DNA of 6,143 bases from Acidobacteriota bacterium (lineage in GTDB: Bacteria; Acidobacteriota; Holophagae; Holophagales; Holophagaceae): NCBI GenBank assembly GCA_021778785.1, contig JAJYBX010000129.1, positions 1 to 6,143 of the forward strand. Direction: 5' to 3'. A program made the translations under genes and the position numbers. This document shows positions 5,736 through 6,143 of this stretch, piece after piece (positions within the stretch are counted from its first letter, which is position 1; every line of letters starts with the position of its first letter). Under the pieces are notes generated by a model. The model made no database searches. It worked only from the letters and a program-made list of their open reading frames with translations, and was not told the DNA's origin.

Positions 5736-6143
5736 TCAACCGGAGGTGCGCTTTTCCTCCAACTCCAGCCACTCCAGCTCCAGGACTTCCAGGGCCCCCT
5801 TGATCCGGGCCTGGTCCGCCAGGGCCCCATGGCCGGGGCCGTCGGCCCGGAGGAAGGCGGCGGGATCGGCCAGGATCCCGTCCAGGGACGCCAGCCGCCC
5901 GTGGAGTTCCGCCAGGCCGGCCTCCACCTCGGCCAGCCTGCGCTGCTCCTTCTGGGAGAGACCGGGCTTGCGGGCGCGCGGTGCCTCCTCGCGAAGATTG
6001 GCCTTCGGAGCCGGGGTCACCGTCCGGGCCGTCTGGGCGGCGCGTTCGGCCCGCAGGGTCCGCACGGTGGAGGGGGGACCCTCGTAGAGTTCCCAGCGCA
6101 CGGGGCCCTCCGGCGTCCAGGCCAGGGTGTGGGTGGCCACCTG
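5736..6143 (-). CDS. ABC-F family ATPase, C-terminal part only (5' end beyond the window)
   Basis: The frame is open from the window edge to a TGA at 5736-5738, giving the last 135 residues. The first visible residues, QVATHTLAWTPEGPVRWELY, match the stretch just after the second ATP-binding site of ABC-F proteins (pattern F-L-D-x-V-A-T-x-x-L ... G-x-x-x-x-Y-x-G). After a variable linker (about 22-57) comes the C-terminal coiled-coil hairpin KPGLSQKEQRRLAEVEAGLA (59-78) to LEVLELEWLELEEKR (118-132), with ADPAAF (92-97) near the turn, as in Uup-like members. ABC-F proteins are soluble, lack membrane domains and act on ribosomes or, for Uup, on nucleic-acid intermediates. The diagnostic Walker, signature and linker regions are outside the window, so the subfamily is not fixed. 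A GTG at 6140 is in frame but is internal, not a start. Confidence 0.8.
   Translation of the reverse strand, partial: QVATHTLAWTPEGPVRWELYEGPPSTVRTLRAERAAQTARTVTPAPKANLREEAPRARKPGLSQKEQRRLAEVEAGLAELHGRLASLDGILADPAAFLRADGPGHGALADQARIKGALEVLELEWLELEEKRTSG

Overview
This is a GC-rich, gene-dense chromosomal window that looks like ordinary bacterial housekeeping and envelope territory. It shows no mobile element, CRISPR array, tRNA or rRNA. The high GC, the Gram-negative cell plan (signal peptides, an outer-membrane barrel ending in Phe) and the protein styles (insertion-type LysM domain, a PfkB kinase of the GSATYFS / DPTGAGDTFAGG type) suggest Acidobacteriota of the Holophaga/Geothrix kind, or a deltaproteobacterium-like lineage. 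This assignment is an inference, not a proof.

Left block, minus strand, read from 2828 down to 1: a Smr-domain protein with a long proline-rich linker (2061-2828), a PfkB-family carbohydrate/nucleoside kinase (1121-2032), and a secreted LysM protein that runs off the left edge (1-1089). The gaps are 28 and 31 bp and each gene has its own Shine-Dalgarno, so they look like one operon (smr-like, pfkB-like, lysM).

Middle, plus strand: a 214-bp divergent intergenic region (2829-3042) precedes a small outer-membrane beta-barrel gene (3043-3696). This spacer is the most interesting part of the window. It has a near-consensus sigma-54 promoter (2988-3003) at the right distance from the barrel gene. 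Just upstream is a terminator-like hairpin (2962-2980), and an 8-base stretch in it (2964-2971) is perfectly complementary to the gene's Shine-Dalgarno region. A perfect 10-bp-stem hairpin (3716-3739) separates the barrel gene from the convergent block on its right.

Right block, minus strand, read from 6143 down to 3746: the C-terminal end of an ABC-F ATPase (5736 to the right edge), then two nearly abutting secreted coiled-coil proteins of unknown function (4620-5645 and 3746-4609). These two share an architecture (signal peptide, GxWExA TPR-like helix pair, long coiled coil, RL-x-x-L-x-P helix, lysine-rich tail) and look like diverged tandem paralogues. Together the window encodes at least four exported proteins, three cytosolic ones and no obvious shared pathway.
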